From DATLFA01 sp039915945 (GTDB lineage: Bacteria > Actinomycetota > Acidimicrobiia > Acidimicrobiales > WLNW01), in the NCBI GenBank assembly GCA_039915945.1, contig JBDSMH010000099.1, positions 1-64,000 of the forward strand: 64,000 nucleotides of DNA, in the 5' to 3' direction. The notes under the pieces were generated by a model, which was not told the origin of the DNA, made no database searches, and saw only the letters and a list, made by a program, of their open reading frames with translations. This document shows positions 34,207 through 41,010 of this stretch, in pieces. Numbering within the stretch: position 1 is the first letter of the stretch; each line of letters begins with the position of its first letter. The position numbers and the translations under genes were made by a program.

Positions 34207-34220
34207 AGTGTCGACACTAT
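34205..34220. promoter_or_regulatory. 16-bp palindrome with two opposed -10 boxes
   Basis: ATAGTGTCGACACTAT is a perfect palindrome between two divergent genes. It contains TAGTGT on the minus strand (34214-34219), 7 nt before the hydrolase ATG, and TAGTGT on the plus strand (34206-34211), which would start transcription upstream of the Shine-Dalgarno (34225-34230) of the F420/PPOX gene. It may be a shared promoter core or a repressor operator covering both start sites. Confidence 0.55.
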
Positions 34221-34236
34221 TCTCTGGGAGTACACC

Positions 34237-34668
34237 ATGTCCGAAGGCCTCGCCATCCCTGAGCACCTACACGAACTGCTGTCGGGCACGCCGATCGCGT
34301 TCGTCACCACGATGCGGCCCGACGGTCGTATGTCGACCAACCCGGTCGCGATGATGTTCGACGGCACGGATGTGCGCATCAGTGCGTCGGCTGACCGCAA
34401 GAAGATCCGCAACCTCCTCGCCGACGATCGCATCACGTTGTGTGTGGTGCAGCCGGGCAATCTCAATCGCTACGTCGAGATCCGGGGACGGGCAGAACTC
34501 ACGCCCGATGACGACCGGTCGTTCATCGACTCGATCGCGCAGCGCTACATGGGCGCCGACCGCTATCCCTTCGACAAGAAGTGGCAGGAACGCGTCACGG
34601 TCAAGGTGATCGCCGAAACCATCTCGTCGCCCGCCATCCCCATGGCCGACAAACCCCCCTACTCCTGA
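34237..34668 (+). CDS. PPOX-class F420-dependent oxidoreductase family protein
   Basis: A 143-residue split-beta-barrel protein of the pyridoxamine-phosphate-oxidase-like group: TPIAFVTTMRPDGRMSTNPVAMMF (as pieces), DVRISASADRKKIRNL, and VEIRGRAELTPDDDRSF. The arrangement matches actinobacterial F420H2-dependent reductases/biliverdin reductase-like proteins (TIGR03618 type) rather than true PdxH. Cofactor assignment is by family. The ATG follows GGGAG. It shares its promoter region with the divergent hydrolase. Confidence 0.85.
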   Translation: MSEGLAIPEHLHELLSGTPIAFVTTMRPDGRMSTNPVAMMFDGTDVRISASADRKKIRNLLADDRITLCVVQPGNLNRYVEIRGRAELTPDDDRSFIDSIAQRYMGADRYPFDKKWQERVTVKVIAETISSPAIPMADKPPYS

Positions 34669-34696
34669 CCCCACTGACCCCGCGGGGACAACGGCA

Positions 34697-35380
34697 TTAG
34701 AGGATGAAGCGGGTGTCGGTGGTGAACGACTTGGAGTTGATGCGGTCGACGAAGGTCTCTTCGTCGGCGCCGGCTTCGTCGCCGAGCGTTGGTGCGGTCG
34801 CCAACCCGGCGAAGAATTCGGCCGTCGAATTGAGGTGTAGTTCGCTGACGCTGTCCGCGCCCCACGTGCCGACACCGAGCGTCGCGGCCGCCGCGCGGGA
34901 GCGCACGTCATCGACATGGAACTGTGTGTACCCGGCGATGCCCGGCGTGCGGTGACCGAAGCGGCTGTGGTTGTTGAAGTAGTACTCGTAGTACTGCGCG
35001 CGGCTGTGCGTCGACTTGCGCCGCATCAAGTAGAGATAGCGCACGGCGGTCGGCGCCGTCGGGATGATCTCGTGGGGGATGCCGACGAGCACGCCGCTCA
35101 AATCACGGTGGATCACATCGTCCAAGCGGTCGACCGTGCCCGAGAGCGCACCGACCAGCGCGTCGCCGTCGTCGGTGGACGGCGTCTGCAACTCGAGGAC
35201 GGCCTCGAACGGGCGGCCGAGCGGGTTGGCCAACGGGAACATGTCGTCGGCTTGCTGCGTCAGCCCGATGACCCTCGCCGCGCCGGCCGCGGCCTTGGCC
35301 CGCTGACCTTCGTCGTCGAGGCGGGCGAACAACGCATCGGTACATCCGCCGCGAGCGGCGAACAACAACTGCACGCGCAT
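34697..35380 (-). CDS. EthD-domain-like protein
   Basis: A 227-residue protein with a ferredoxin-like barrel in its second half: RYLYLMRRKSTHSRAQYYEYYFNNHSRFG (as motif pieces), then GIAGYTQFHVD. This is the EthD pattern of a strand, then a helix carrying Y/W and H residues. The first half probably forms a second degenerate copy. The ATG follows AGGAG. EthD proteins accompany P450 or oxygenase degradation systems without a known catalytic role. It lies downstream of the NIPSNAP-like gene in the same direction. Confidence 0.68.
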   Translation of the reverse strand: MRVQLLFAARGGCTDALFARLDDEGQRAKAAAGAARVIGLTQQADDMFPLANPLGRPFEAVLELQTPSTDDGDALVGALSGTVDRLDDVIHRDLSGVLVGIPHEIIPTAPTAVRYLYLMRRKSTHSRAQYYEYYFNNHSRFGHRTPGIAGYTQFHVDDVRSRAAAATLGVGTWGADSVSELHLNSTAEFFAGLATAPTLGDEAGADEETFVDRINSKSFTTDTRFIL

Positions 35381-35423
35381 GGTTGGCTCCTTTTGTCGAA
35401 GACGGGGTGGTAGATCGGCGCGG

Positions 35424-36176
35424 TCAGGCCGGGTCGTCGGGCAGCTTGTAGCTGTCGCGGTCGGACTCTTGGGGTTGGCGACCGGTGCGGAACGGGCACA
35501 ACGGCGAGTCGACGAGCAACATGCGAATCCAATCGATGGCCAACCCACTGGCGCGGGCGCGCCACGCTTTCATCGCGGGATCAGTGCGCTGTGCCTTTTC
35601 GAATTCGGCCCACTGTTCCCATGTCGGGATGGCCCACAAGATGAGGGCTTCGCTGTCGTTGACCATCGAGGTCACGAACGCGCCGGCATGGACGAAGCCG
35701 AATCGTTCGTACAGCGGTATCGCGTACTGGCGCACCATCTCGACGTAGTCCCATGACGTGCCCGGCTTGACCTGTACCAACTCGTGGGCGTACGTCTCGC
35801 CGGTGACACCGTCGGCGCATAGCTCTTCGATGGTGCGTGTCCACTCTGCCGGCATGAGCAAGCGGTCACGCCCACTGCGGCGAAATTGCGCGGCCCGCGC
35901 CCACCACGCCGCGAGCGCCGGATCTTGCAGCGTCGGATGCCCGAACTCGTGACGGAACGACGTGGCCATGCCGTCGAAGCCGTCTTCTTCCCACATGTTG
36001 AGGACCTCGGGCCACCGATGCGTCGAACCGACCGTACCCCACACGCCATAGCAGAGCTGATTGCGTTGTACCTGCGCCATCGGCGAGAAGTTGGCCGTCA
36101 TGTGGTGCATGTAGTTCGCGCGGTTGTGCCCGATGATGTCGATGTACTCGTGGATGTAGAGCTTGTTGTTCGCCAC
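35424..36176 (-). CDS. NIPSNAP/EthD-like protein, paralogue of the 55.0-kb gene
   Basis: A 250-residue soluble protein starting KLYIHEYIDIIGHNRANYMHHM. It aligns by eye with the protein at 55.0 kb (LYLYEVVDVIGQGQYDYMEHL), and both share a later V-x-PGT segment and a second strand pair ending in L-WAxPT/ATS. Two tandem ferredoxin-like barrels are likely. The GTG at 36176 lies 2 nt after the crotonase stop, so the two are co-translated. The function is unknown; association with a crotonase suggests a role in acyl-CoA or ring degradation. Confidence 0.65.
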   Translation of the reverse strand: MANNKLYIHEYIDIIGHNRANYMHHMTANFSPMAQVQRNQLCYGVWGTVGSTHRWPEVLNMWEEDGFDGMATSFRHEFGHPTLQDPALAAWWARAAQFRRSGRDRLLMPAEWTRTIEELCADGVTGETYAHELVQVKPGTSWDYVEMVRQYAIPLYERFGFVHAGAFVTSMVNDSEALILWAIPTWEQWAEFEKAQRTDPAMKAWRARASGLAIDWIRMLLVDSPLCPFRTGRQPQESDRDSYKLPDDPA

Positions 36177-36178
36177 GT

Positions 36179-37012
36179 TCAGTTCGTCTCCCGGTCGCGT
36201 GCCTCGCGAGCGCGCCCGAACACCGGCTTGCGCTTGTCGAGGAACGAGCGCACGGCCTCTTGGTGATCTTTGGTCTCGAAAGTGATTGCCTCGAGCGCGA
36301 GCGAGAGGTCGTAGAGCCGGCTGACGCGCTCTTCGAGGTCTTTGTTGACGAGACGCTTGTTGAAGCGCACGGCGATCTGCGGGCCGGCCGCCAACTTGCG
36401 GGCCATCTTCATCACGGCCTCTTCGAGATCGTCGGAGGGCACCACGTGGTTGATGAGCCCCAGGTGATCGGCTTCGGCGGCGGTCAGCAAGTCGCCGGTC
36501 ATCAGGTACTCCTTGGCGCGGTTGACGCCGATGAGCAACGGCCACAGCACCGGGCCGCCGTCGCCGGCGACGATGCCGGCGCGCACGTGCGGATCGCCGA
36601 TACGGGCGCCGTCGGACATGTACGTGATGTCGCAGAACAACGCCAGCGTGGCCCCGAGACCGATGGCGTCGCCGTTGACCGCGGCGATCATCGGTTGACG
36701 CACGGCCAGGATGTTGCGGGCCATGTCGGCCGAGTCACCCATGAGACCGGGATGCCCGTCGGGGTAGCCGTGTTCGAGGTTCTGATCCATGGTGCCGAAG
36801 TCCGCGCCGACGCAGAACGCTTTGCCCCGACCGGTCAGCACGACCACGTCGACGTCGTCGTCATCGGCGATGCGCAAGAAGAGGTCGCGCAACTCGGAGT
36901 GCATCGTGACGTTGAGTGCGTTGAGCCGCTCGGGTCGATTGAACTCGACGCGCAGGATGTGCTGCTCGTCGAGCGTCGTCGCCAACGTCGTGAACCCGTA
37001 CCGATCGGCCAT
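36179..37012 (-). CDS. Enoyl-CoA hydratase/isomerase family protein
   Basis: A 277-residue crotonase: FNRPERLNALNVTMHSELRDL, LTGRGKAFCVGADFGTMD (first oxyanion loop), QPMIAAVNGDAIGLGATLALFCDITYM (as pieces), and GDPHVRAGIVAGDGGPVLWPLLIG. The IVAGDGG segment replaces the Glu-containing loop of true hydratases, as in the crotonase at 12.8 kb. The ATG follows GGGGGCGGGCGA. First of three same-direction genes. C-terminal ETKDHQEAVRSFLDKRKPVF is the usual closing helix. Confidence 0.91.
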   Translation of the reverse strand: MADRYGFTTLATTLDEQHILRVEFNRPERLNALNVTMHSELRDLFLRIADDDDVDVVVLTGRGKAFCVGADFGTMDQNLEHGYPDGHPGLMGDSADMARNILAVRQPMIAAVNGDAIGLGATLALFCDITYMSDGARIGDPHVRAGIVAGDGGPVLWPLLIGVNRAKEYLMTGDLLTAAEADHLGLINHVVPSDDLEEAVMKMARKLAAGPQIAVRFNKRLVNKDLEERVSRLYDLSLALEAITFETKDHQEAVRSFLDKRKPVFGRAREARDRETN

Positions 37013-37052
37013 TCGCCCGCCCCCAACTTCGCCGGTTTCGCCGCCGTGACCC

Positions 37053-37058
37053 TAATCT
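37053..37058 (+). promoter_or_regulatory. -10 box upstream of SDR gene
   Basis: TAATCT, with expected transcript start about 37065 and a GTGGGGG ribosome site before the ATG at 37087. Another TAATCT precedes the amidohydrolase at 26.1 kb. Confidence 0.4.
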
Positions 37059-37086
37059 CTCCGCTCTGATGACGTGGGGGTGCAGC

Positions 37087-37860
37087 ATGGAACTCGCGGG
37101 CAACGTGGCGTTGGTGACGGGAGGTGCGTCGGGGCTCGGCGAAGCCGCCGCTCGCTGGCTCCACGACAAGGGTGCGCACGTGGTGGTGTTCGATCGCGAC
37201 AAGGATCGTGCCGACGCGCTCGCGGCCGAACTCGGCGGCGCGGCAGTCGCGGTCGCCGGTGACGTGTTGTCAGAAGACGACACCAATGCGGCAATCGCGG
37301 CCGCGGAGGAGATGGGTCCGCTGCGGATCGTGGTCGCCTGCGCCGGCGGTGCGCGCGGAGGGGGACGCACGGTCGATCGCAAGGGCAAGCCCCACGATCT
37401 CGCGTTGTTCGCCGACACCGTGAGCCTCAATCTCGTTGGTACGTTCAACACGTTGCGGCTGTGCGCGGCGGCGATGGCCGCCCACGATCCGCCCGCCGAA
37501 GACGGCGAGCGCGGTGTGGTCATCACGACCGCGTCGATTGCCGGCTACGAAGGGCAAGTCGGGCAGATCGCCTACGGGTCGGCCAAGGCGGGCATCATCG
37601 GCATGACGATCATCGCGGCGCGCGATCTGGCGGCCATCGGAGTGCGGGTCAACAGCATCGCGCCGGGCACCATGTCGACGAGAGCGTGGGACAAGGCACC
37701 CGAGCAACTGCGGACGTCGCTCGAGTCGAAGGTGCCGTTTCCGCAACGCTTCGGCCATCCCGACGAGTTCGCGTCACTCTGCGAGCACCTGATCACGAAC
37801 CGCTACATCAATGGTCAGGTCATCCGCATCGACGGTGCCATCCGCTTCGACCCCAAGTAG
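37087..37860 (+). CDS. SDR-family oxidoreductase (3-hydroxyacyl-CoA dehydrogenase type-2-like)
   Basis: A 257-residue SDR: TGGASGLGEAAA near residue 12, DxDKDRA acidic turn that suggests NAD, VACAGG near 85, TTASIAG with the Ser, YGSAK near 165, and IRIDGAIRF at the end. The insert with RTVDRKGKPHDL between strands 4 and 5 and the long GVVITTASIAGYEGQVGQ region resemble HSD17B10-type 3-hydroxyacyl-CoA dehydrogenases. An in-frame ATG at 37069 exists, but the GGGG site favours 37087. A long palindrome follows the stop. Confidence 0.9.
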   Translation: MELAGNVALVTGGASGLGEAAARWLHDKGAHVVVFDRDKDRADALAAELGGAAVAVAGDVLSEDDTNAAIAAAEEMGPLRIVVACAGGARGGGRTVDRKGKPHDLALFADTVSLNLVGTFNTLRLCAAAMAAHDPPAEDGERGVVITTASIAGYEGQVGQIAYGSAKAGIIGMTIIAARDLAAIGVRVNSIAPGTMSTRAWDKAPEQLRTSLESKVPFPQRFGHPDEFASLCEHLITNRYINGQVIRIDGAIRFDPK

Positions 37861-37870
37861 CCGTCCACCA

Positions 37871-37925
37871 CCCGAACTCGCAATCGAACGTGGGCTGTGG
37901 GCCCACGTTCGACAGCGAGAACGGG
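37871..37925. repeat. Long palindrome, copy 4 of the convergent-junction family
   Basis: An inner 12-bp perfect stem (37884-37895 with 37901-37912, 5-nt loop), then a 5-bp stem and a 4-bp outer stem separated by two 2-nt mismatches, 55 nt in total. It lies between the convergent ends of an SDR and the rhomboid-like gene. The right arm reads outward as CCGTTCTCGCTGTCGAACG, like copy 1. Confidence 0.72.
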
Positions 37926-37947
37926 CATGAAAACGAAGGCGGGCGGG

Positions 37948-38865
37948 TCAGTCTTCGCCGCGGAGGCGGCGGCTGGCGCGGTCGAGGCGCTGCCGTTCGT
38001 CGCTCGTGAGGCTGTCGAGGCCCTGCGCGGCGATCTTGTCGAGCAGGGTGTCGATCTCGTCTTGGATGCCCCGGTCGACCACCGGTGGCCGGTAGGCGGG
38101 GGTCACGATCTTGAGCTCGGGTTGGCCGCGCCGCTTCTTGCGCTTGCCGCCGCCGCCGCCTCCGCCGGATGAGGAGGGTCGGGGACCGCCGCCGCTGCGG
38201 CGCTTGCCGAAGGGCCACGTGAGCCGGGGGATGAAGGTGAGGTCGGTGGCAAAGCCATAGGCGCGCATGGCCACCAGCGAAGTGACCACGACGAACAACA
38301 GCAGCCAGACATCGTGCCAAAACCGATCGCCGATGAGGCCGAGGAGTTGGAAGGCGACGAGTACCGCGGCGATCACGCGCGACGGGATGTTGAAGAAGAA
38401 GCGGGCACCGGGGAACTCAGCGGCGAAGGCGACGAGGATGCCCATCGAAATCATCGAGATCGAGGAGTAGTCGCCGATCGGGGCAGTGCTGAGCGGCCGC
38501 ATGCTGAAGGCCGTCACGAGGACGGCGGGCACAACCGTGATCCATCCGATCAACCCCGCGAACTTGAACCGCCCCATCTCGGCCTCGACCTGGCGGGCGA
38601 AGATGTAAAGGAAGACCAGCGTGAGCAGCGACCAGAAGCTCGGCCGGTTGACCAGGGGCCAGGTCACGATGCGCCAGACCTCGCCGTGCTGGATCTCGTC
38701 GCTCCACAAGAAGAGGTGAAGGAACTGGGCCTTGTCGATCGCGTAGAGGACGTACGAGAGGACTGTGGCCGCGATCAAGAGCACGGTCGTGGTGACGTCG
38801 AATTCGCCGACGCGGAACCATGGGTTCAGCGGGCTACGACCGCCGGAGCGAAACTTACGAGGCAC
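37948..38865 (-). CDS. Rhomboid-like membrane protein, probably non-proteolytic
   Basis: A 305-residue protein with about six membrane helices in a rhomboid/derlin-like order. GEVWRIVTWPLVN at the L1 loop and an EMGRFKFAGLIGW segment fit the fold. The catalytic GxSG is not evident; the corresponding segment reads SSISMISMGILVAFA, and no paired His is obvious in the last helix. After a Gly-rich and Lys/Arg-rich linker, the C-terminal DEIDTLLDKIAAQGLDSLT...ERQRLDR matches the DUF6576-type tail of bacterial rhomboids. Start GTG at 38865 has TACCGT 8 nt upstream. Confidence 0.75.
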   Translation of the reverse strand: MPRKFRSGGRSPLNPWFRVGEFDVTTTVLLIAATVLSYVLYAIDKAQFLHLFLWSDEIQHGEVWRIVTWPLVNRPSFWSLLTLVFLYIFARQVEAEMGRFKFAGLIGWITVVPAVLVTAFSMRPLSTAPIGDYSSISMISMGILVAFAAEFPGARFFFNIPSRVIAAVLVAFQLLGLIGDRFWHDVWLLLFVVVTSLVAMRAYGFATDLTFIPRLTWPFGKRRSGGGPRPSSSGGGGGGGKRKKRRGQPELKIVTPAYRPPVVDRGIQDEIDTLLDKIAAQGLDSLTSDERQRLDRASRRLRGED

Positions 38866-38873
38866 GGGGCCTC

Positions 38874-38879
38874 ACGGTA
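38874..38879 (-). promoter_or_regulatory. -10 box of a leaderless promoter
   Basis: TACCGT on the minus strand, 8 nt before the GTG of the rhomboid-like gene at 38865. Confidence 0.4.
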
Positions 38880-38902
38880 GCGCCCGCGAGCGGCGGTTTG
38901 GC

Positions 38903-40075
38903 TTATCCGAGGCGAGTGAAGAGCCGCCGGGCGTTGTCCGCGAGGAACTTTTGCTTCTGTCCGTCGGTGAGATCGTCGCGGGCCACGAGATCGGGCACGG
39001 CGTCGAGGTTGGCGTCGTAGTGCGGATAGTCCGAGGCGTAGACGAGATGGTCCTCACCGATCACGGAGGCGAATGCAGGGAGCAACACCTCGTCGGCCTC
39101 GAACGACACGAAGCAGCGTCCACCGGTGACATGCTCGCTGGGTTTGGCCTTGAGGTAGGGCACCGTGTGGGCCAGCTTTTCGGCGTGCGAATCCATGCGC
39201 TCCATCCAGTACGGCACCCAACCACACCCTGATTCGAGGTGCGCGAATCGCAGGGTGGGGTAGCGCTCGTAGACGCCGCCGCCGATGATCGCGGCCATGG
39301 CCCGCATCTGTTGCCACGGATGGCCGGTCATGTGGAGCAAGAAGTAGTTGTCGCTCAGCTCGGTGCGTGCCGGGGCGTAGGGCGGTCGGTCAGTACCTGA
39401 GTGCACGCAGATCGCGAGATCGTGCTCTTCGCAGGCGCGGTAGATCGGGTCGAAGTACGGATGGTCGGGCAGCTTGTCCGGCATCGTGAGACACGTCGTC
39501 ACGCCGACGCACCAGTCTTCTTTGCCGACGCGCTCGATCTCGATGGCGGCGAGCTCGGGGTCGCAATGCGGCACGATGGCGACACCGAAGAACTGGCCCT
39601 TTTGCGCGGCGCAGAACTCACCGATCCAGCGGTTGTAGCCACGGGCCACCGCGGCCTCGTACTCGGGCTCGCGCAGAGCGATGATCGACGTGAGTTGCGT
39701 GGGGAACCACACCGCTTCATCGATGCCGAGGTTGGTGAGATCTTCGCGCGTGACCGCGGGGTCGTTGCCGGCGCCGTCGCTCATCTCGCGATGGAAGCCG
39801 GTTTTGGTACCGAAGATCTGGAACGACGCGGTGAGGTTGTCACCGACATCGCTGGTGCCGAGCAAACGGCGACCGGTACGTTCGAAGCCTTGCGCCAAGT
39901 CGTTGTACGGAAGGTCGACGGCGGTCATGTGGCCCGCGCCGATGTTCTGTTTGCGCCATTCGATCAAGCGCTCCAACCGGTCACGAAAGGGCTGATCGAC
40001 ATACGGAAGGACGCGTGTGCCGCTCTCGGACACGTGGCCGTCGGCATCGATGACGTGATAGCCGTGCTTTCCCAT
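38903..40075 (-). CDS. Amidohydrolase-2 family protein
   Basis: A 390-residue TIM-barrel amidohydrolase: HVIDADGHVSES with the first metal residues, ICVHSGTDRPPY near 225, FAHLESGCGWVPYWMERMD near 275, and YASDYPHYDAN near 352 with the closing Asp. The pattern is that of the amidohydrolase-2 decarboxylase group. It starts 3 nt after the cupin stop, so it is third in a MarR-cupin-amidohydrolase operon. The cupin neighbour hints at an aromatic or hydroxy-acid substrate. Confidence 0.88.
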   Translation of the reverse strand: MGKHGYHVIDADGHVSESGTRVLPYVDQPFRDRLERLIEWRKQNIGAGHMTAVDLPYNDLAQGFERTGRRLLGTSDVGDNLTASFQIFGTKTGFHREMSDGAGNDPAVTREDLTNLGIDEAVWFPTQLTSIIALREPEYEAAVARGYNRWIGEFCAAQKGQFFGVAIVPHCDPELAAIEIERVGKEDWCVGVTTCLTMPDKLPDHPYFDPIYRACEEHDLAICVHSGTDRPPYAPARTELSDNYFLLHMTGHPWQQMRAMAAIIGGGVYERYPTLRFAHLESGCGWVPYWMERMDSHAEKLAHTVPYLKAKPSEHVTGGRCFVSFEADEVLLPAFASVIGEDHLVYASDYPHYDANLDAVPDLVARDDLTDGQKQKFLADNARRLFTRLG

Positions 40076-40078
40076 TGG

Positions 40079-40450
40079 TCAACCTTCCAAGAAGCGCGGA
40101 TGCGCGACGCCATTGCGAGTGACGAGGAACTGCACACCCTTGGGCCCCGAAGTGAACGCGTAGGGCTCGTCGGCCCCGACCACCGTGCAGTCGAGCGGGC
40201 CCATCGGCTCGCCGTTGAACAGGCAATCGCCTTCGAGCACCATGAAGATCTCTGCGTGGGCGTGCGAGTGAGTCGGTGCCGCGAAATCGGGTGGAATGAA
40301 AACTGTCTGTAGATAGAACCCCGAGTCGCCCTGCACCAAGAACTTGCGCCCCGCTTCGCCGTCTTTCGGTGGTGTGTCGAGGTCGAGGTCTTTGGGATCG
40401 GGCGGCGGGACATGCCAAGAGATGGCGTCGTACCGATTGATGACCGTCAT
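40079..40450 (-). CDS. Cupin-domain protein
   Basis: A 123-residue single cupin: motif 1 THSHAHAEIFMVLEG near residue 60 with three His and one Glu as likely metal ligands, and motif 2 PMGPLDCTVVGADEPY...FTSG. The start overlaps the MarR stop by 4 nt. Small metal cupins beside MarR regulators and amidohydrolases are often ring-cleavage or isomerase helpers, but no specific activity can be assigned. Confidence 0.84.
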   Translation of the reverse strand: MTVINRYDAISWHVPPPDPKDLDLDTPPKDGEAGRKFLVQGDSGFYLQTVFIPPDFAAPTHSHAHAEIFMVLEGDCLFNGEPMGPLDCTVVGADEPYAFTSGPKGVQFLVTRNGVAHPRFLEG

Positions 40451-40929
40451 ATGAGGTCCCCCTTGTGGTCGTGTTCGAAGACGGCGAGTAGCCGGCGCAG
40501 CGAAGTATCGATCTCGTCGATCTCGGTGCGACTCAGTTGGCGCAAGATGCGCTCGCGGCCAGTTGTGTACGCATCGGATGCCTTGTCGCTGATGCGGATG
40601 CCTTTGCGAGTGAGGCCGACGAGCAATGCCCGTCGATCGTCAGGGTCGGGCAGTCGCTCGACGAGGCCCGCGCGTTGTAGGCGATCGATGATCTTGGTCA
40701 TGCCGCCGGTGGTGCGCACGACGGTGTCGGCGAGATTCTTGGGCGACAACCGATGTGGGGGACCGGAAAACCGCAGCACCCGCAGCACGCTGTAGTCGCC
40801 GAAGCTGATGCCGTAGGGCTCGAGGCACTCTTCTTGGAGCGCTTCGAGGAACAGGGTGGTGCGGGCCAGGTGAGTGAACAATGCCAGCGGTCCCGAATCA
40901 GGAACCAGACCCGCCGCGGTTTCGGTCAC
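40447..40929 (-). CDS. MarR family transcriptional regulator
   Basis: A 160-residue winged-helix protein: a dimerisation helix (LALFTHLARTTLFLEAL), SFGDYSVLRVLRFSG, the recognition helix LADTVVRTTGGMTKIIDRLQRAGLVER (as pieces), and the wing DPDDRRALLVGLTRKG. MarR proteins repress degradation or efflux genes until a phenolic ligand binds. GTG 40929 has TACTCT 6 nt upstream, a leaderless arrangement. An in-frame ATG at 40980 would add 17 residues but would place the start inside the putative operator. It faces the divergent D-aminoacylase-like operon and likely controls both. Confidence 0.86.
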   Translation of the reverse strand: MTETAAGLVPDSGPLALFTHLARTTLFLEALQEECLEPYGISFGDYSVLRVLRFSGPPHRLSPKNLADTVVRTTGGMTKIIDRLQRAGLVERLPDPDDRRALLVGLTRKGIRISDKASDAYTTGRERILRQLSRTEIDEIDTSLRRLLAVFEHDHKGDLI

Positions 40930-40935
40930 GGATGC

Positions 40936-40941
40936 AGAGTA
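40936..40941 (-). promoter_or_regulatory. -10 box of a leaderless promoter for the MarR gene
   Basis: TACTCT on the minus strand, 6 nt before the GTG at 40929. Confidence 0.45.
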
Positions 40942-40947
40942 GCCTGT

Positions 40948-40985
40948 TTGCAGAAAGACTTCCAGGTGGGTAACTTCCATGGAAG
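40948..40985 (+). promoter_or_regulatory. Promoter with overlapping MarR-type operator
   Basis: TTGCAG (40948-40953) and TAACTT (40971-40976) with a 17-nt spacer form a sigma-70-type promoter toward the amidohydrolase at 41.0 kb. The 12-bp palindrome CTTCCATGGAAG (40974-40985) covers the -10 and start site, and ACTTCCA is repeated at 40958-40964. The position fits repression by the divergent MarR protein. Confidence 0.55.
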
Positions 40986-41010
40986 CTATATTTGTGAGTG
41001 GGGGTACGCC

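Noticed and set aside
34672..34686. CCCCGCGGGG hairpin between the PPOX and EthD-like genes
   Set aside because: It is short, has no T-tract and no relatives among the other repeats; common by chance in GC-rich DNA.
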